Of a stretch of 64,000 nucleotides of DNA, positions 35,229 to 46,379 are shown piece by piece (position 1 is the stretch's first letter; each line of letters starts with the position of its first letter). The notes below the pieces were generated by a model that ran no database searches, had not been told where the DNA came from, and saw only the letters and a list, made by a program, of their open reading frames with translations. The position numbers were made by a program, and so were the translations under genes. The stretch covers positions 124,001 through 188,000 of the forward strand of contig KV748267.1 of the NCBI GenBank assembly GCA_001692895.1, in the 5' to 3' direction. This stretch comes from Cenococcum geophilum 1.58 (taxonomy: Eukaryota; Ascomycota; Dothideomycetes; Gloniales; Gloniaceae).

Positions 35229-35357
35229 CCCTAGCTGTGACTATCTAAGATAACGCGAGTAGGTGCTAGAAAGGCTCTATATAGAGAGTGCGTATATACT
35301 AAGTATAAACTAAATCTACCTAACCCTACCTCCATACTGTCTACTGTTAACTCTATA

Positions 35358-35411
35358 GTATAGGTCATATATCTACACCTTATATACAGTATATGCTGAC
35401 AATAAATATAG
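35358..35411 (+). other. intron-like unit
   Basis: 54 bp. GTATAG donor, TATATGCTGAC core with CTGAC at 35396-35400, AATATAG acceptor. Its 3' end closely resembles the minus-strand unit at 53876-53933. Confidence 0.42.
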
Positions 35412-35662
35412 CTGTGATATTACAGTAAATAGTACGTAGATGTGTGGCTAGGTCTTTACGGCCTAGCCTAGTATATGTTCCGCATATATATAGTATCTAC
35501 GTCCTATTAATAGAGTTATAGTACCGCCGCTATGTCCGTAATGAGTACAGCGGTGCCCGTATATATTACTATATAGTTTACTAAAGGTATATACTTACTA
35601 TATACAGTAACTAACCCTCCTATTATTAATATGTTAGCTACGGAATTGATTATAGGGGAGAA

Positions 35663-35710
35663 GTATATGCCTAGTATATGCCTAGTATATAAAACGCTAA
35701 TATAACGCAG
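35663..35710 (+). other. intron-like unit
   Basis: 48 bp. GTATAT donor, two direct copies of GTATATGCCTA, branch-like CGCTAAT, GCAG acceptor. Confidence 0.4.
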
Positions 35711-35773
35711 CGCCCTAAAGCGTTTTGTTTTCTCTGGTAGCTGGCGGGATACTAGGTACCTATATAAGCTTAG

Positions 35774-35820
35774 GTAGGTTTATATATATACTATATATAT
35801 AGTACTAACACTATATATAG
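35774..35820 (+). other. intron-like unit
   Basis: 47 bp. GTAGGT donor, TACTAAC branch at 35803-35809, ATATAG acceptor. It precedes the open exon-like stretch that starts at 35821. Confidence 0.45.
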
Positions 35821-35875
35821 CCGTGGCCCTTTAGGGTTAAGAATTTTAGAGTATATAGACGCCTGCACTTTAATT

Positions 35876-35929
35876 GTATATGCTTACTCTATACCTAGTA
35901 TATATCTAGTATAAGCTAACTAGATATAG
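35876..35929 (+). other. intron-like unit
   Basis: 54 bp. GTATAT donor, AGCTAAC branch (CTAAC 35916-35920), ATATAG acceptor. Splicing it out keeps the flanking frame open. Confidence 0.5.
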
Positions 35930-36032
35930 TGCTTAAGACTAGGGGTTTACTACCTAATTTGGTAGGCAATTCTATTGCAAAGTAAGAGCACTTATATTAC
36001 TTCTGTATATACGCACTATACCCTAATATATC

Positions 36033-36058
36033 TATATATATATATATATATATATATA
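36033..36058. repeat. (TA)n microsatellite
   Basis: About twelve TA dinucleotides in the AT-rich gene relic, inside a possible intron that starts at GTATAT near 36005. Confidence 0.9.
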
Positions 36059-36413
36059 CTTATTCCCCCTAAGTTTAATTTTAAACCTAAGGGTACTTAT
36101 AGGCCTAAGGGTAGCGTATACGAGGAATAAGCACGGCTACTACTAGGACTATTACCTAATTTGGAAACAAACGCTTATCTTTATATCTAGGAGACTAGCA
36201 AAGTCTAACTTTATATAGGCCCTGCATATGCATTACTAAAACCACTACTTAGTTATATTACTAGCTTATACGCGCATATACTTCGTATATATAAACCCCC
36301 ATTGTCTTCTACTAACTATAAGTTAACGCGTGCTTATACTAGGCGTATGCTAATAAGAGAGAAATAGTATATTGGCCCGTCTACTTCCTCTACTAGCTTA
36401 AAACGTAGGGTTA

Positions 36414-36458
36414 GTATTTTACCTGCATATATTTAGCATACGCTAACTATATATATAG
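36414..36458 (+). other. intron-like unit
   Basis: 45 bp. GTATTT donor, GCATACGCTAAC core with branch CTAAC 36443-36447, ATATAG acceptor. Confidence 0.45.
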
Positions 36459-36889
36459 CGTGGCTTAACCCTACTAGGTGACCGTAAGGAGTCCCCCTTA
36501 CCGTCTACCTACCGCTAAAGGGGTAAGCTTGTTTTGCATATACCCTGCATATATATAGCTAATATTTAGCACTAGTGAGTAAAAAGCCAATAGGCTGTTG
36601 TAGTAGAGGTAAGAGCTCTAGTAAGTTTAGTTCCTTCTATTACGTATATTATACTTATGCTTTATATAAGCTATAGGCGGAACCTGCTACTTAACTTACC
36701 TTTACTGCGTAAGTCCTAAGCTATAAGTCCTGGTATATACTAGGCCTATACGCTGTATATATAGTATATAGTATACATTATATACGGTTGGAGTTTTATT
36801 AAGGTTTATTTAGTAAGTAGGTTAGGCATATACCTAATATAGGGTATAGGGCGATAGGCCTATATTAATTAATTCTTTATTTATTATAG

Positions 36890-37400
36890 AACTCTATATA
36901 ATACTTTTTATGCATATACTGTGTATATGCGCCCTATATGCTAATATTATGCTTCTATACCCACTTCTTAAGCTCTACTAGTTCTTTTACTTTATTATAT
37001 ACGTCTTTAGCTTATTTTAATTCGTTAATTTATTACTCTATATTTTCTATATATAGTATATATGCCTCCTTTTCTAGCTCCTCCGTAGATAAGTAAGACC
37101 TATACCTCTTACTCGTAGTCCGGGGTGTTTAACTTCGCGATAGTAGTAGTAGCATCTCTGCTATATATGCGGCGGATATACGCGACATATCTAATACTAA
37201 TATAATATCGTTATCTACTATACTTATCTGCGAGATAATCTAGCCACTAGATATAGTAGGCTTAAGGGTATTAAATAGATTCTAAGAATTTTAAGAAAGA
37301 TTTAGGCTAGGATTTCTAGCTTGCTGCTTAGCTAATTTCCGCTATTTCTACGCTGCTTAAGCTTAGTATATGCGGCATATATGCGGCATATATGTATATA
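36890..37400 (-). pseudogene. coiled-coil protein fragment, unrecognised
   Basis: On the minus strand a frame holds from about 37290 to 36965 with few stops. It reads IVDNDIILVLDMSRISAAYI, then AEMLLLLSRS, TPRTTSKRYRS, then a heptad-rich helix starting STEELEKEAYI and ending KVKELVELKKW. An intron-like GTATAGAAGC...TATATAG unit follows (about 36890-36958). The frame lies just left of the Helitron array, and a minus-strand multi-exon relic lies just right of it (53492-56240). The two may be halves of one gene split by the Helitrons. Confidence 0.4.
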
Positions 37401-37598
37401 TTATTTCTATAGTTGTACTGCTATCCGCTTTAAGTTACTCTAGTTTTTCTATATATTATTTATTCCCGTCTCTTTATATAGCTCTTATAGATTAAACATT
37501 TCTTATATATAAAGTTTAAGCCTATACTAAAATATTAAAATATACAGAGCATATACAGAGTATATACCGTTACTATAGTACTACGGTACGAGAAATAA

Positions 37599-37674
37599 GC
37601 AAATTTTCCAAGGAAAATTTCTGAAATTGCCGACTTACAGCCGGCAATTTCAGTTCCTTGGAAAAGTTTACTTA
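37599..37674. repeat. 3' subterminal hairpin of Helitron D
   Basis: Arms AATTTTCCAAGGAA...GAAATTGCCG and CCGGCAATTTC...TTCCTTGGAAAA around ACTTACAG. It is the probable termination signal of rolling-circle transposition. The same hairpin is at 44272-44347. Confidence 0.85.
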
Positions 37675-37734
37675 TTTCTTGCGCCTACGGCGGGCTTTTA
37701 TCCTTTAGGACGAAGTCCTTTTAGGACAAAGTCC

Positions 37735-37830
37735 TATTACTGCCCTACTACTGCCCTACTACTGCCCTGCTACTGCCCTACTACTACCCTACTACTACCC
37801 TACTGCCCTACTACTGCCCTACTATTATAG
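37735..37830. repeat. CTACTGCCC minisatellite
   Basis: Nine- to eleven-base units (TACTGCCCTAC) repeated about ten times. The copy number differs in Helitron E (44408-44475). An AGGACGAAGTCCTTTTAGGA inverted repeat lies directly to its left. Confidence 0.8.
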
Positions 37831-37923
37831 TGGTGACGTAAGGCTGCCTTTATATAATAATCGCGTGATATAGATTTATATAATTAATTACGTGACGTAT
37901 ATTAACAATAGCTATTCACATCG

Positions 37924-38154
37924 TTGTTGTCATTATTATTGTCTTCTTCCTTAAGCAATAGCACTATTACTACTACTATTACTGCCGCTGCTGCTACTGC
38001 TGCGTCTTCTGCTCTTGCTCCTACTGCTACTGCTACTACCGCTACCGCCACCACTACTACTACCACCACTATTACTATTACCGCCGCTGCCGCCGCTATA
38101 TCCGCGCCCAGCCGCCGCCTCTTAGTGCCGCCGTCCGTGCCGCCGCCGTTATAG
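37924..38154 (+). other. Thr/Ala-rich open frame in Helitron D
   Basis: 76 codons starting MLSLLLSSSLSN, followed by a low-complexity Thr/Ala run from ACT/GCC/ACC triplets and ending PSVPPPL. The counterpart in E (44587-44805, 72 codons) has the same start and end but different triplet counts. It is antisense to the Rep-helicase. Composition alone could keep it open; a real product is doubtful. Confidence 0.2.
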
Positions 38155-38805
38155 GCTAGGGTGCCTACGCGCGGGACTTTGGTCCTAGCAGATAAGCGTG
38201 CTAGTAAGTATTAGTACTATAAAAGAATTTAAGAATTTAAGAAGATACTAATATATAAATAGCTGCTGCAGCTATAGCTACCGCTAGGGCTCTCCCCGCC
38301 CCCACTACTGCTGCTACCGCTGCCGCTACCGCTTCTATTGCTCCCCCTGCGGCCGGCTTTACGGCTATTAATTAGCCCGCCGCCCTCCTGCTACCCGCTA
38401 CCCTCCTACCCCAGAATCTATCGCCTGCCGCGCTCGCCACTGCTGCCAAAGCTACTACCGCCAACACGGCCATAATGCGGGCGCTGTGTCCCCTACCGCG
38501 CGTTTAGGGCGTATCTCTATAGTAGGCTCCTAGCCTAGGTGGAGCTCCTGGGGTCTATTAAGGGGTCCATTTTAAGGCTAGGGCCCTAAATATAGAGGTA
38601 GCCCTAGCGTAAAGCTAGGGTACGGTAGCCCTATAGGCTTATACGTCGTATATATAGGGCGGTAGCCTATTTATAGAGTATATATTAGTCGCGGGCTAGC
38701 TATATAGCAGCTATGCTAACTGCTATTATAGCAGTAAAGGGGCGCGGTACTCCTTTTAGGCCTATAAGTTAGTAACGTAAATAGTAAAAAGTATAACTAA
38801 TAGAG

Positions 38806-39065
38806 ATAATAGCGTCTACCCCCGCCGCAGCCACTGCTACTACTACTACTACTATGCCGGTCCGCCGCGGCCGCGCTTTCTCCCACACCTTAGCGCCTCC
38901 CGCTGCCGCTATTACTAACGACGATAATAATAATAATAATAACAATAACGATAATAATAATAAGGAAGAGGAGGCCCTGCTTACCCGCGCCTATTTCTAT
39001 TCTAGGCAGCGCTAATAGTTTATAGGGCTGCTCCGCCATTTAGCGGATATAGTTAAGGAGTATAA
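38806..39065 (+). other. possible accessory ORF of the Helitron, Asn-rich
   Basis: A frame through ATG at about 38851 reads MPVRRGRAFSH, an Ala/Pro part, an Asp/Asn run from GAT/AAT triplets, KEEEALLTRA, then two stops (Gln expected) and FIGLLRHLADIVKEYKG. Copy E keeps the same ends (TRARSYSK, FIGLLRYLADIVKEYKG) although the LINE inserted at its start. Conservation of the non-repetitive tail suggests a coding past. No homologue was recognised. Confidence 0.3.
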
Positions 39066-39110
39066 GGGGTAGGGGAGGGGGTAGGGGGTAAGGGGTAGGG
39101 GGAAGGGGGA
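39061..39110. repeat. G-rich tract with quadruplex potential
   Basis: Seven or more runs of four or five G separated by TA, A or TAA. Conserved in copy E at about 48291-48340. It lies just beyond the 3' end of the Rep-helicase gene. Confidence 0.75.
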
Positions 39111-39179
39111 TTTACTAGGCCCTGTGGGGTATTTATGGATGGTTTACTAACCCTATAGGGCAGTTATAGAAGTAGTTGT

Positions 39180-42100
39180 TTAAAAAAATAATATACCTTA
39201 TTATGTAAGTAAAACTTCTAGATATATAATATTGTCTATAGTAGTTTAATTTAGGGGAAGCAGTACTAAAATACTATTTACGGTAGTAACCCAAGATAGG
39301 GCAATATAGAGCTACCTATAGGTAAAGACCGGTATATATAAGTTAACGCCGATAAAGTTAAAGGACTAACCCTATAACTTATTTATAGTTATAGCAAAGT
39401 ATAACTAAATTAGAAACTACCTTCTACTAATAATAAACGACAGTTCTCCGTCTGTAGAGGTAAGCTTAATATAAGGGATTAGCCGCAGCTAGCCGTAAAA
39501 GCTGCCGCTAAGCATCTAAGTTTTAATACAGCGGCGGCCTAGGCGTGTAATAACTATATAGGTGCCGTTATAGAGGCCTTCCTTAGGGTAGAGGTTCCGT
39601 AAAAGGATTACGGGCGCGCCTACCTTTAGGGAAAGCTTTAACGGAGGTAGGCTACTAGGGTTAAATATCTGCAGGAGCTCTACTAGCGGCAGTTCTATAT
39701 AATTTTCTTCTCTATTTTGCTCTATAGAGTCCGTAAAGTAAAAGGTACTTAGGGAGCCGTAAAGCCGCGGAAGGATAGCCTTGTTAATATCAGCTATAGT
39801 ATTATTACGAATAGTTAGGATAGCGCGATCGCGGAAGGTATTAGGAGTAGTATATACCTAGGTAAGTAGTTATAAAGGATATATATAGCTATAAAAGGGT
39901 TCGTTAGACCGTAACTGGGCTATACTAAATAGGATAGTAATGCTGCTAAATAGGGACGTATTATAGGATAAGCTCCATACCTAAGCTACGAACTACTAAT
40001 TAACCTTACCCTAGTAGACACGCATATTTAACTATAGGGATAGTATACGGAAGGTAGGCTAAAGAAACAACCGCTATAGGCAGGTACCTATAATGGCTGC
40101 GCGGTTCCCCTATGGGACAATAGGTAGTATCTAAGCAAAGTTACCGCCTAAAATAGTAGGGAGTCCACTAAAGGTAGAGTTATTAGAACGGACGTCTGTA
40201 AGCATATAGTATATAGCTTTAAAGTAGTAGCGGTGCTGTATTAGCACCTTATTCTAAATAAGCAGAGAGGTACGGCGTATAAGCTCGGCTAGATATGACC
40301 TTTTAGAGATATTATAAGTAGACTCTTTATATAGGTTAATAGGTATCTAAAAACGGGAGTAGGTAGTACGGCCGCTAGGTAGTAGTAGGGCCGTAATGCT
40401 AGAAGAAGCTATGTAAAGAACAATCTTACCGCGTAAGCGGTAGTAGTGGTAGAGGTAGTAATAGAGAAACGTTTTACTGGTGCTTATAGGGCCTTAGAGA
40501 AAGAAGCGGGCGGTTTACGGATCCGTATCTATAGCGGTAATAATAGTATTAAAGCACGCTACCTAATCGGGATTTAGCTGCTGGCGTAGCTTAGTAAACT
40601 AGCATTCTTCCTCTATATAGTTATATTATAGCTTTACTATAAAAAGCGGGTTACTGCCCTTAGCGATAATACCCTACTAGTGCTAGAACTAGGGCAGGCT
40701 ATAGTCCGTAAGTGTTTTCTGGTAATCTGCAAGTATCTAATAAATAAGGTATAGGCCGTAATTAAGATAGGCGTTATCGTCGTCGCCAACTATAGAAGGA
40801 GTATTAGGTTAGCGGGCTAGAAAGCAAGGCAGATTATTATAAATAGACTATTTAAAGCAGTCTTATAAAGCAACTAGCTCTATAATAGGGCTATAAAGTA
40901 AAGCGGTTATAAATAAGGAGCATAGCTAGGCACTAATAGTAAAAACGGCGGCCTCTATTAAGTAATTAATCCACTTATAATTATCCTCTAATAGCCCTAG
41001 GGCCACGTAGGCGGCCTAAAAGGTTAGATAGACTATACTAGCAATAGTACAGAGGTCCTTAAAGGAGGTAGGGCTGGAAACGGACGTTAGCAGCAGCCGT
41101 AGGTAGAACCTCTTACCTATAACGGGACTATAGTAATATATACGGCCTATTGCGGAGCCTTACTAGCATAGACGCCACTCCCGTTACTTTAAAATAAAGG
41201 TATACCGCTTAGGGAAGTCTTAATATAGGCGGTTACGGGCATTATTATACTCCGCGTTATACTTAAAAAAGGCCATTAACGTAGAGTTAGAGAGCTTAAG
41301 ATGCTACTAAATTTCCTCTACGGACTAGTCCGGCTAAAAGTATACGGGCTACTTACCTAAAAGGTGCACCGTAAGCTAGATTATGGGGGGGTACTCCTTA
41401 TAAACGGAAAACTTAAATAGCCGCTAGATAGCCTTGGAGGGGCCAATATAACGGCCCTATAAATACTAGCTTACCTCGTTATAGTCTATAAGTCGTAAAG
41501 TAGTACAGTCGTTCCCCTTATATATATACTTATAGATATACTTAATAGACTTTATAGAGGCGCAGATCTTAACATTAATATAGGTATAGTACTTTACGGT
41601 TAGATAAGAACTATATGGAATAATTTAGTAGTTATCTATTTTAAACGTAGCTCTAAGAGGCCCCAGTAAGCGGATAGACCACATCCGCTAATTATTACAA
41701 TAGTGGTATTTTAGATAGCCGTCCTTATATACAACAGTAGTAGGGTTAAAAGGCCTAGGGTACCGCTTTAAGTAGGTTAGCGGAAGGCCTAGCCCTAGCG
41801 AAACTATATAGGGAGCTCGCGGATTCTAGGAGCCGTAAGGGCCGTAAACTATTATCGACTTTATAATCTTAGTAAGACGACCAGTAAGATCGTCCTCCGG
41901 CTGCGGAAGCTCCGCGGATATAAAACAGTCAATAACGGCTAGGTCTAGCAGCCTATCGCGGTTATACGGATATAGAAAGAGCAGTAGGTATAAATAGGGC
42001 AGGCCCTATTTCTAGTACTTAATAGTCTAGACAAAGCCGCAGTACTGGCTAAAGATCTACTTCCGTTTTAGGTCGTAAAAGAAATAGATAACTTTTATAC

Positions 42101-43650
42101 GGAAGACACGCATAACTAAATTAGGCCTATCTATAGCGGTCTACCTAGGCAGTAGCTTATGGGTAATCTCGTCCTACCTAAAGTTAGCAGTAAACGTAAT
42201 AAATATACTTAGACGGCCGTATTTATAAATAATAGCTATTAAATCCTAATAGCACTGCCTAATAAAGCAATCTCCGCCAAGAAAACTTAATAAAAGGACT
42301 ACGCAGTAGCCTAATAATTAAGGGTCTAGATTATGGCGGGTAAGAGCATCTATAACGCTATTATATAGGTCCGCGCGGAGGGTTATTTAGTTAAAGCGGA
42401 TCTAGCTAAGCTTATTCTAATTATAGAGCGCCCATATATCTACAATATACTACTAAAATAGCTAGTAGTAGGTAAAAGGAACTAACCTAGAGTTAATACG
42501 GACGTGTAGGTAGAACTAAAAGTACGCCTATTACGTTAAACGGTCTCGCTAGCAGGCTTAATTAAAGTCGCGTAGCTAGAGACCCTAGTGCCAGCCAGTA
42601 TTACTATAAGGGAAGAGCAGTATATAATAAAGCGGCATATATACGGCGTACGCTAAGTTAATACGGCAGTATTATAGGGGTTTATTAGGCATGCCACGCT
42701 CTATAAGCATAATATCGCGGAAGCTAGCATCGCCGTATTTATCTAGTATAATAACGGCTACCTCGTTACTTATTAGGAGGTTCTTATAGCGCCGATTAGC
42801 ACTAGCCTCTAAAATAAGCTATATCTATGGGTTTAAGATAATCTATAACGGGGTTATTACGGGCTAAGCCTAAAGCCGTTCCCTTACGGTTTAATAAAGG
42901 GCGATAAAAGGGTTCTATACCTTAGATAGTATAGCAATAAGGTATTATAGAATAGTTATATCTAGCTAGGTATTAGGACGGGCCCGTAGCCAGATATTTA
43001 TGGTATAACTAGGGTTATAAAAGTATAGCTAGGTATACTACAGAGTAACGTCAGTAGGAGGCTCTAGTGGGCCCTATAGATAGTAAAGCTTACCATATAT
43101 CTAAAAGTAATTTAGGCCGCCGTAGGCTACACTATGGTTAGTAACGGTGCAGTTTACGGACATAAAAGCCAATACTACATTATATACGCGGAGCCGCTCT
43201 CTAAACTACCTAGCAGAAGTACTACGGGACTCTAAAAGGTCGTATAGATATTCTAGCAGAGGCTAAAATAGAGGGAGATTTATATCGCCGTGCTTATAGC
43301 AGGCTTTAAACCGTAGATTACTAGGATATAATATACTAATACGTTTATCTATCCAATATAGGGCCGCGTAAAAGTTATACTTAACGTCTATAAGCCTAAG
43401 ATTTAGCTGCTCCGTAATAGGGTAGACGGCAGGACTATAATCTAGCTACTCTATAATAGGGCGGACGGCAGGACTATAATATAGCTGCTCCGCGATAGGG
43501 CGGACCGTAATAGGTCGCGGCTGGATTAATATAGGGGGTTGTAGCTAGATTAATATAGGCGGTATAAGGGGAGAAGCAGCAGCGGAAGTAGTAGCGAAAG
43601 TAGTAGTAAAAGCAGCGGCCGGAAGGTCCGCTAAAAGTCGCCAAGCCCGT
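39180..43650 (-). pseudogene. Helitron Rep-helicase, copy D
   Basis: Roughly 1490 codons read leftward. The N-terminal part (43650-42500) has a 'HGDINLPLFQPL' start, SARQFRERLRVYN, then the Helitron-like N domain with YFYNPSY, ARPVI..LQILNPQIQLIL and .QYIVDIQVLYNQNKLGQIRL. The HUH box at about 41980-42010 reads GLPYLYLLLFL, both His now Tyr. The catalytic-Tyr region at about 41500-41620 reads SYLTVKYYTYINVKICAS...KYIYKYIYKG. The Pif1-type helicase follows: motif I GPISTSKTFLY (GxGKT lost) at about 40460-40500, AELIRRTSLLI.NKV, GLPTILGGNFA.ILPIVP, then IKLTSTDGELSFIISRRQF, INKSQGQSFNFIGV and LYIALSWVT near 39300. Stops occur throughout. Confidence 0.9.
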
Positions 43651-43904
43651 TTTCTTCTTTTCTCCTATATATAAGTTAGAAAGGTAGTAAATAAACCTAA
43701 AGAAAAATACTAACTTTATAAGATTTATAGGTCTTATATAGAGCTCTATAACGGTTTATTATAAACTTAGTAAAAAAGTAATATTACTTATAGCTAGTAC
43801 AAAACACACGATTAAAAGGCATTTAGGTAGTAGGTAGGGAATAGTAACTAGGGTAGTAAATACAAAAGATATAGAGCAGTAAGGGGTAGGAGGTAAGAAG
43901 AGGT

Positions 43905-43945
43905 CGAGAGGTCGTGAGGTCGCGAGGTCGCGGTATCGCGGTAGG
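43905..43945. repeat. GAGGTCGC short tandem repeat
   Basis: Four to five units of GAGGTCG(C/T) upstream of the Rep-helicase start. Copy E has the same at about 53137-53172. Possibly part of the Helitron promoter region. Confidence 0.65.
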
Positions 43946-44271
43946 CCTATAGAGCCTACAGAGCTCCGTATACGGCTCTATACGGCTACCCCTAAGCTTT
44001 CCGCAGACTCTTAAAGCTTTATATTATTAGTTATTCTTAGGATATTTAGATAAAAGTAGTAGTATTTTAAAGCGCTACGTAAGCTCTATAAATCTATATA
44101 AATAGAAAGTTTATTTATGTACTATTAGGGGGTGTATTGCAAGTATAAGTTTAAGGTCAGTTAGTCGCGAATTTAATAGGGTAATTAGGTGACCCGTTTT
44201 TTTAAAAGTAGAATTAAACCAATCCAAACTGTCGCTTAAAATTAATTTAGTATAATAGAGACGAGAAATAA

Positions 44272-44347
44272 GCAAATTTTCTAAGGAAAATTTCTGAAAT
44301 TGCTGACTTACAGCCGGCAATTTCAGTTCCTTGGAAAAGTTTACTTA
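44272..44347. repeat. 3' subterminal hairpin of Helitron E
   Basis: Same arms as 37599-37674, with one arm mismatch (GCTGAC for GCCGAC). Confidence 0.85.
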
Positions 44348-44586
44348 TTTCTTACGCCTACGGCAGGCTTTTATCCTTTAGGACGAAGTCCTTTTAGGAT
44401 AAAGTCCTACTACTGCCCTACTACTGCCCTGCTGCCCTACTGCTGCCCTGCTACTGCCCTACTACTAGCCTACTATTATAATAGTGACGTAAGGCTACCT
44501 TTACGTAATAATCGCGTAATATAGATTTATACAATTAATCACGTAACGTATATTAACAATAGCTATTTACATCATCGTCGTCATTA

Positions 44587-44805
44587 TTGTTGTCTTCTTT
44601 CTTAAGTAATAGCACTATTACTACTACTATTACTGCCGCTACTGCTACTGCTGTATCTTCTGCTCTTACTCCTACTGCTACTACTACTACCGCTGCCGCC
44701 ACCACCACTACTACTACCACTATTACCACTACCGCCGCTGCCGCCGCCATATCTGCGCCCGGCCGCCGCCTCTTAGTACCGCTGTCCGTGCCGCCGCCGT
44801 TATAG
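44587..44805 (+). other. Thr/Ala-rich open frame in Helitron E
   Basis: 72 codons starting MLSSFLSNSTI, the counterpart of 37924-38154. The opposite strand is also open (44553-44750, Val/Ala-rich), a consequence of the triplet composition. Confidence 0.2.
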
Positions 44806-45512
44806 GCTAGGGTGCCTACGCGTAGGACTTCGGTTCCAGTAGATAAGTATACTAGTAAGTATTAGTACTATAAAAGAATTTAAGAATTTAAGAAGATACT
44901 AATATGTAAATAGCTGCTATAGCTACAGCTACCGCTAGGGCTCTCCCCGCCCCCACTACTACCGCTACCGCTGCCGCTGCTGCTTCTATTGCTCCCCCCA
45001 CGGCCAGCTTTACGGCCATTAATTAGCCCACTACCCTCCTACCGCCTGCCGCCCTCCTACCCTAAAATCCGTTGCCTGCCGCACTCGCCGCTGCTGCTAA
45101 AGCCGCCACCGCTAATATGGCTATAATGCGGGTGCTGCGTCCCCTGCCGCGCGTTTAGGGCGTGTCTCTATAGTAGGCTCCTAGCCTAGGTAGAGCTTCT
45201 AGGGTCTACTAGGGGGTCCGCCTTAAGGCTAGGGCCCTAAATATAGAGGTAGCCCTAGCGTAAAGCCGGGGTATAATAGCCCCGTAGGCTTATACGTTAT
45301 ACGCGTAGGGCGGTGGCCTATTTATAGAGTGTGTATTAGTTACGGGCTAGCTATATAGCAGCTATGCTAACTGCCATTATAATAGTAAAGGGGCGTAGTG
45401 CTCCTTTTAGGCCTATAAGTTAGTAATATAAATAGTAAAAAGCATAACTAATAGAGATAATAGCGTCTGCCCCCGCCGCAGCCACTACCGCCACTACTAC
45501 TACTATACCAAA

Positions 45513-46379
45513 TCAAAAAATAATAGGAAAAAAGCCAGACAAAGGATAGCTACTACATTATTTCTAGACGTAAAAGGGGCCTTTGACCATGTTTCTGCAA
45601 ACCAACTTCAATCGGTCTGTAAGGAACTAGGACTACCTATAGCGTTTACACAATGGGTAGCTACCTTTGTTAGCAATAGAAAGCTGCAGCTCTCCTTTAA
45701 TGGGCAAATACAAGAAAAAGTAGAAATAGAAACAGGGATACCACAAGGTTCACCTATATCCCCTATTTTATTCCTACTATATATACGTAATATCTGCAGG
45801 CTAGAGACAGAAGGAGCCTATTCCCTTAGCTATATGGACGATTTTGCAATTACGGTTACTTCAAATTCGGCTAAATCTAATTGCAAAAAGCTAAAGGGAA
45901 TAGCGCTAGAGTTAATGTCTAGAGCCAAGGAAGCGGCTATTAGCTTTNATATTAGNAAGANAGANCTTATACACTTCNATAGTAAACGTACTACTATAGA
46001 AGAAGGGCTAAAGCTAGGAGACGTAGAAATATCCCCTAAACCCCTAGTTAGGTGGCTAGGGGTATTTCTAGACTCTAAGCTTACGTTTAAACAACATGTA
46101 GAAATAAGAATCTCTAAGGCAAAAGAGGCCTTCTATTTAATTAGAAGACTAGGAAATACACAAAAGGTCTATCTCTACAAGCCCACGGCAGCTCTATATA
46201 GCTTGTATTACTACTATAGCAGACTATGGAATACAATGCTGGTGAAAAGCAAATCTAGAGACTACCTACTAGCTAGGTACCAAGCTCTACAAAATGAGGC
46301 CCTAAAACTAGTTTTAGGAGCGTTTAGAGGATCTCCTAGCCAGGCTATGGAGATTGAAGCTTCTATTCCCTCCTCCTAG
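45513..46379 (+). pseudogene. LINE reverse transcriptase fragment
   Basis: 288 open codons plus a stop, with no start of its own; the first ATG in the intact YMDD region is at 45834. Motifs in order: LFLDVKGAFDHVSANQL (motif A, catalytic Asp), FVSNRKLQLSFNGQ, GIPQGSPISPILFLLYI (motif B), YMDDFAITV (motif C at about 45831-45850), LGVFLDSKLTFKQHV, then the thumb-like FYLIRRLGNTQK. This is the RT order of Tad/I-type LINEs, which copy their RNA at a nicked target. It ends at TAG 46379, with later domains continuing in shifted frames. The N bases fall between motifs C and D. Confidence 0.85.

Larger units (their letters stand above)
34780..36880 (+). pseudogene. unrecognised multi-exon gene relic rich in intron-like units
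   Basis: No family was recognised. The plus strand shows a series of 43-54 bp units with a fungal donor (GTATGT, GTATAT, GTAGGT), a CTAAC or CTGAC branch site 7-10 bases from a TAG/CAG acceptor, and a shared GCATATGC-like core. Some intervals between them are open: 35821-35875 joined to 35930-36004 across a unit reads PWPFRVKNFRVYRRLHFN, then LKTRGLLPNLVGNSIAK, one TAA, and EHLYYF. A second exon-like stretch, about 36073-36200, reads NFKPKGTYRPKGSVYEE then RLLLGLLPNLETNAYL. The GLLPNL block occurs in both, hinting at an internal repeat. TG and CA are commoner here than in the flanking repeats. Confidence 0.35.
37589..44261 (-). mobile_element. Helitron, copy D
   Basis: 6673 bp. Read on the minus strand it starts TCTCTATTATACTAAA (5' TC as expected) and ends TTTGCTTATTTCTCG, with a strong hairpin about ten bases before the 3' end, the normal Helitron layout. 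The final CTCG is not the usual CTRR, and the base after each 3' end and before the array's 5' end is T. It carries Rep-helicase on the minus strand. It joins copy E directly at its 5' end, with no intervening base. Heavily RIP-mutated. Confidence 0.88.

Noticed and set aside
36033..36058. (TA)n as a replication origin
   Set aside because: A simple dinucleotide run in AT-rich DNA; no further supporting motif.
37599..37674. Hairpin as an intrinsic terminator or tRNA-like structure
   Set aside because: Its place about ten bases from the Helitron 3' end in both copies explains it; no tRNA fold or poly-T terminator is present.
37627..37830. 67-codon frame starting in the Helitron hairpin (also 44300-44524 and antisense 44111-44320)
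   Set aside because: Built from the hairpin and the CTACTGCCC minisatellite or the Helitron 5' end; no coding signal beyond chance.
44553..44750. Val/Ala-rich minus-strand frame
   Set aside because: Reverse complement of triplet repeats; not a protein gene.
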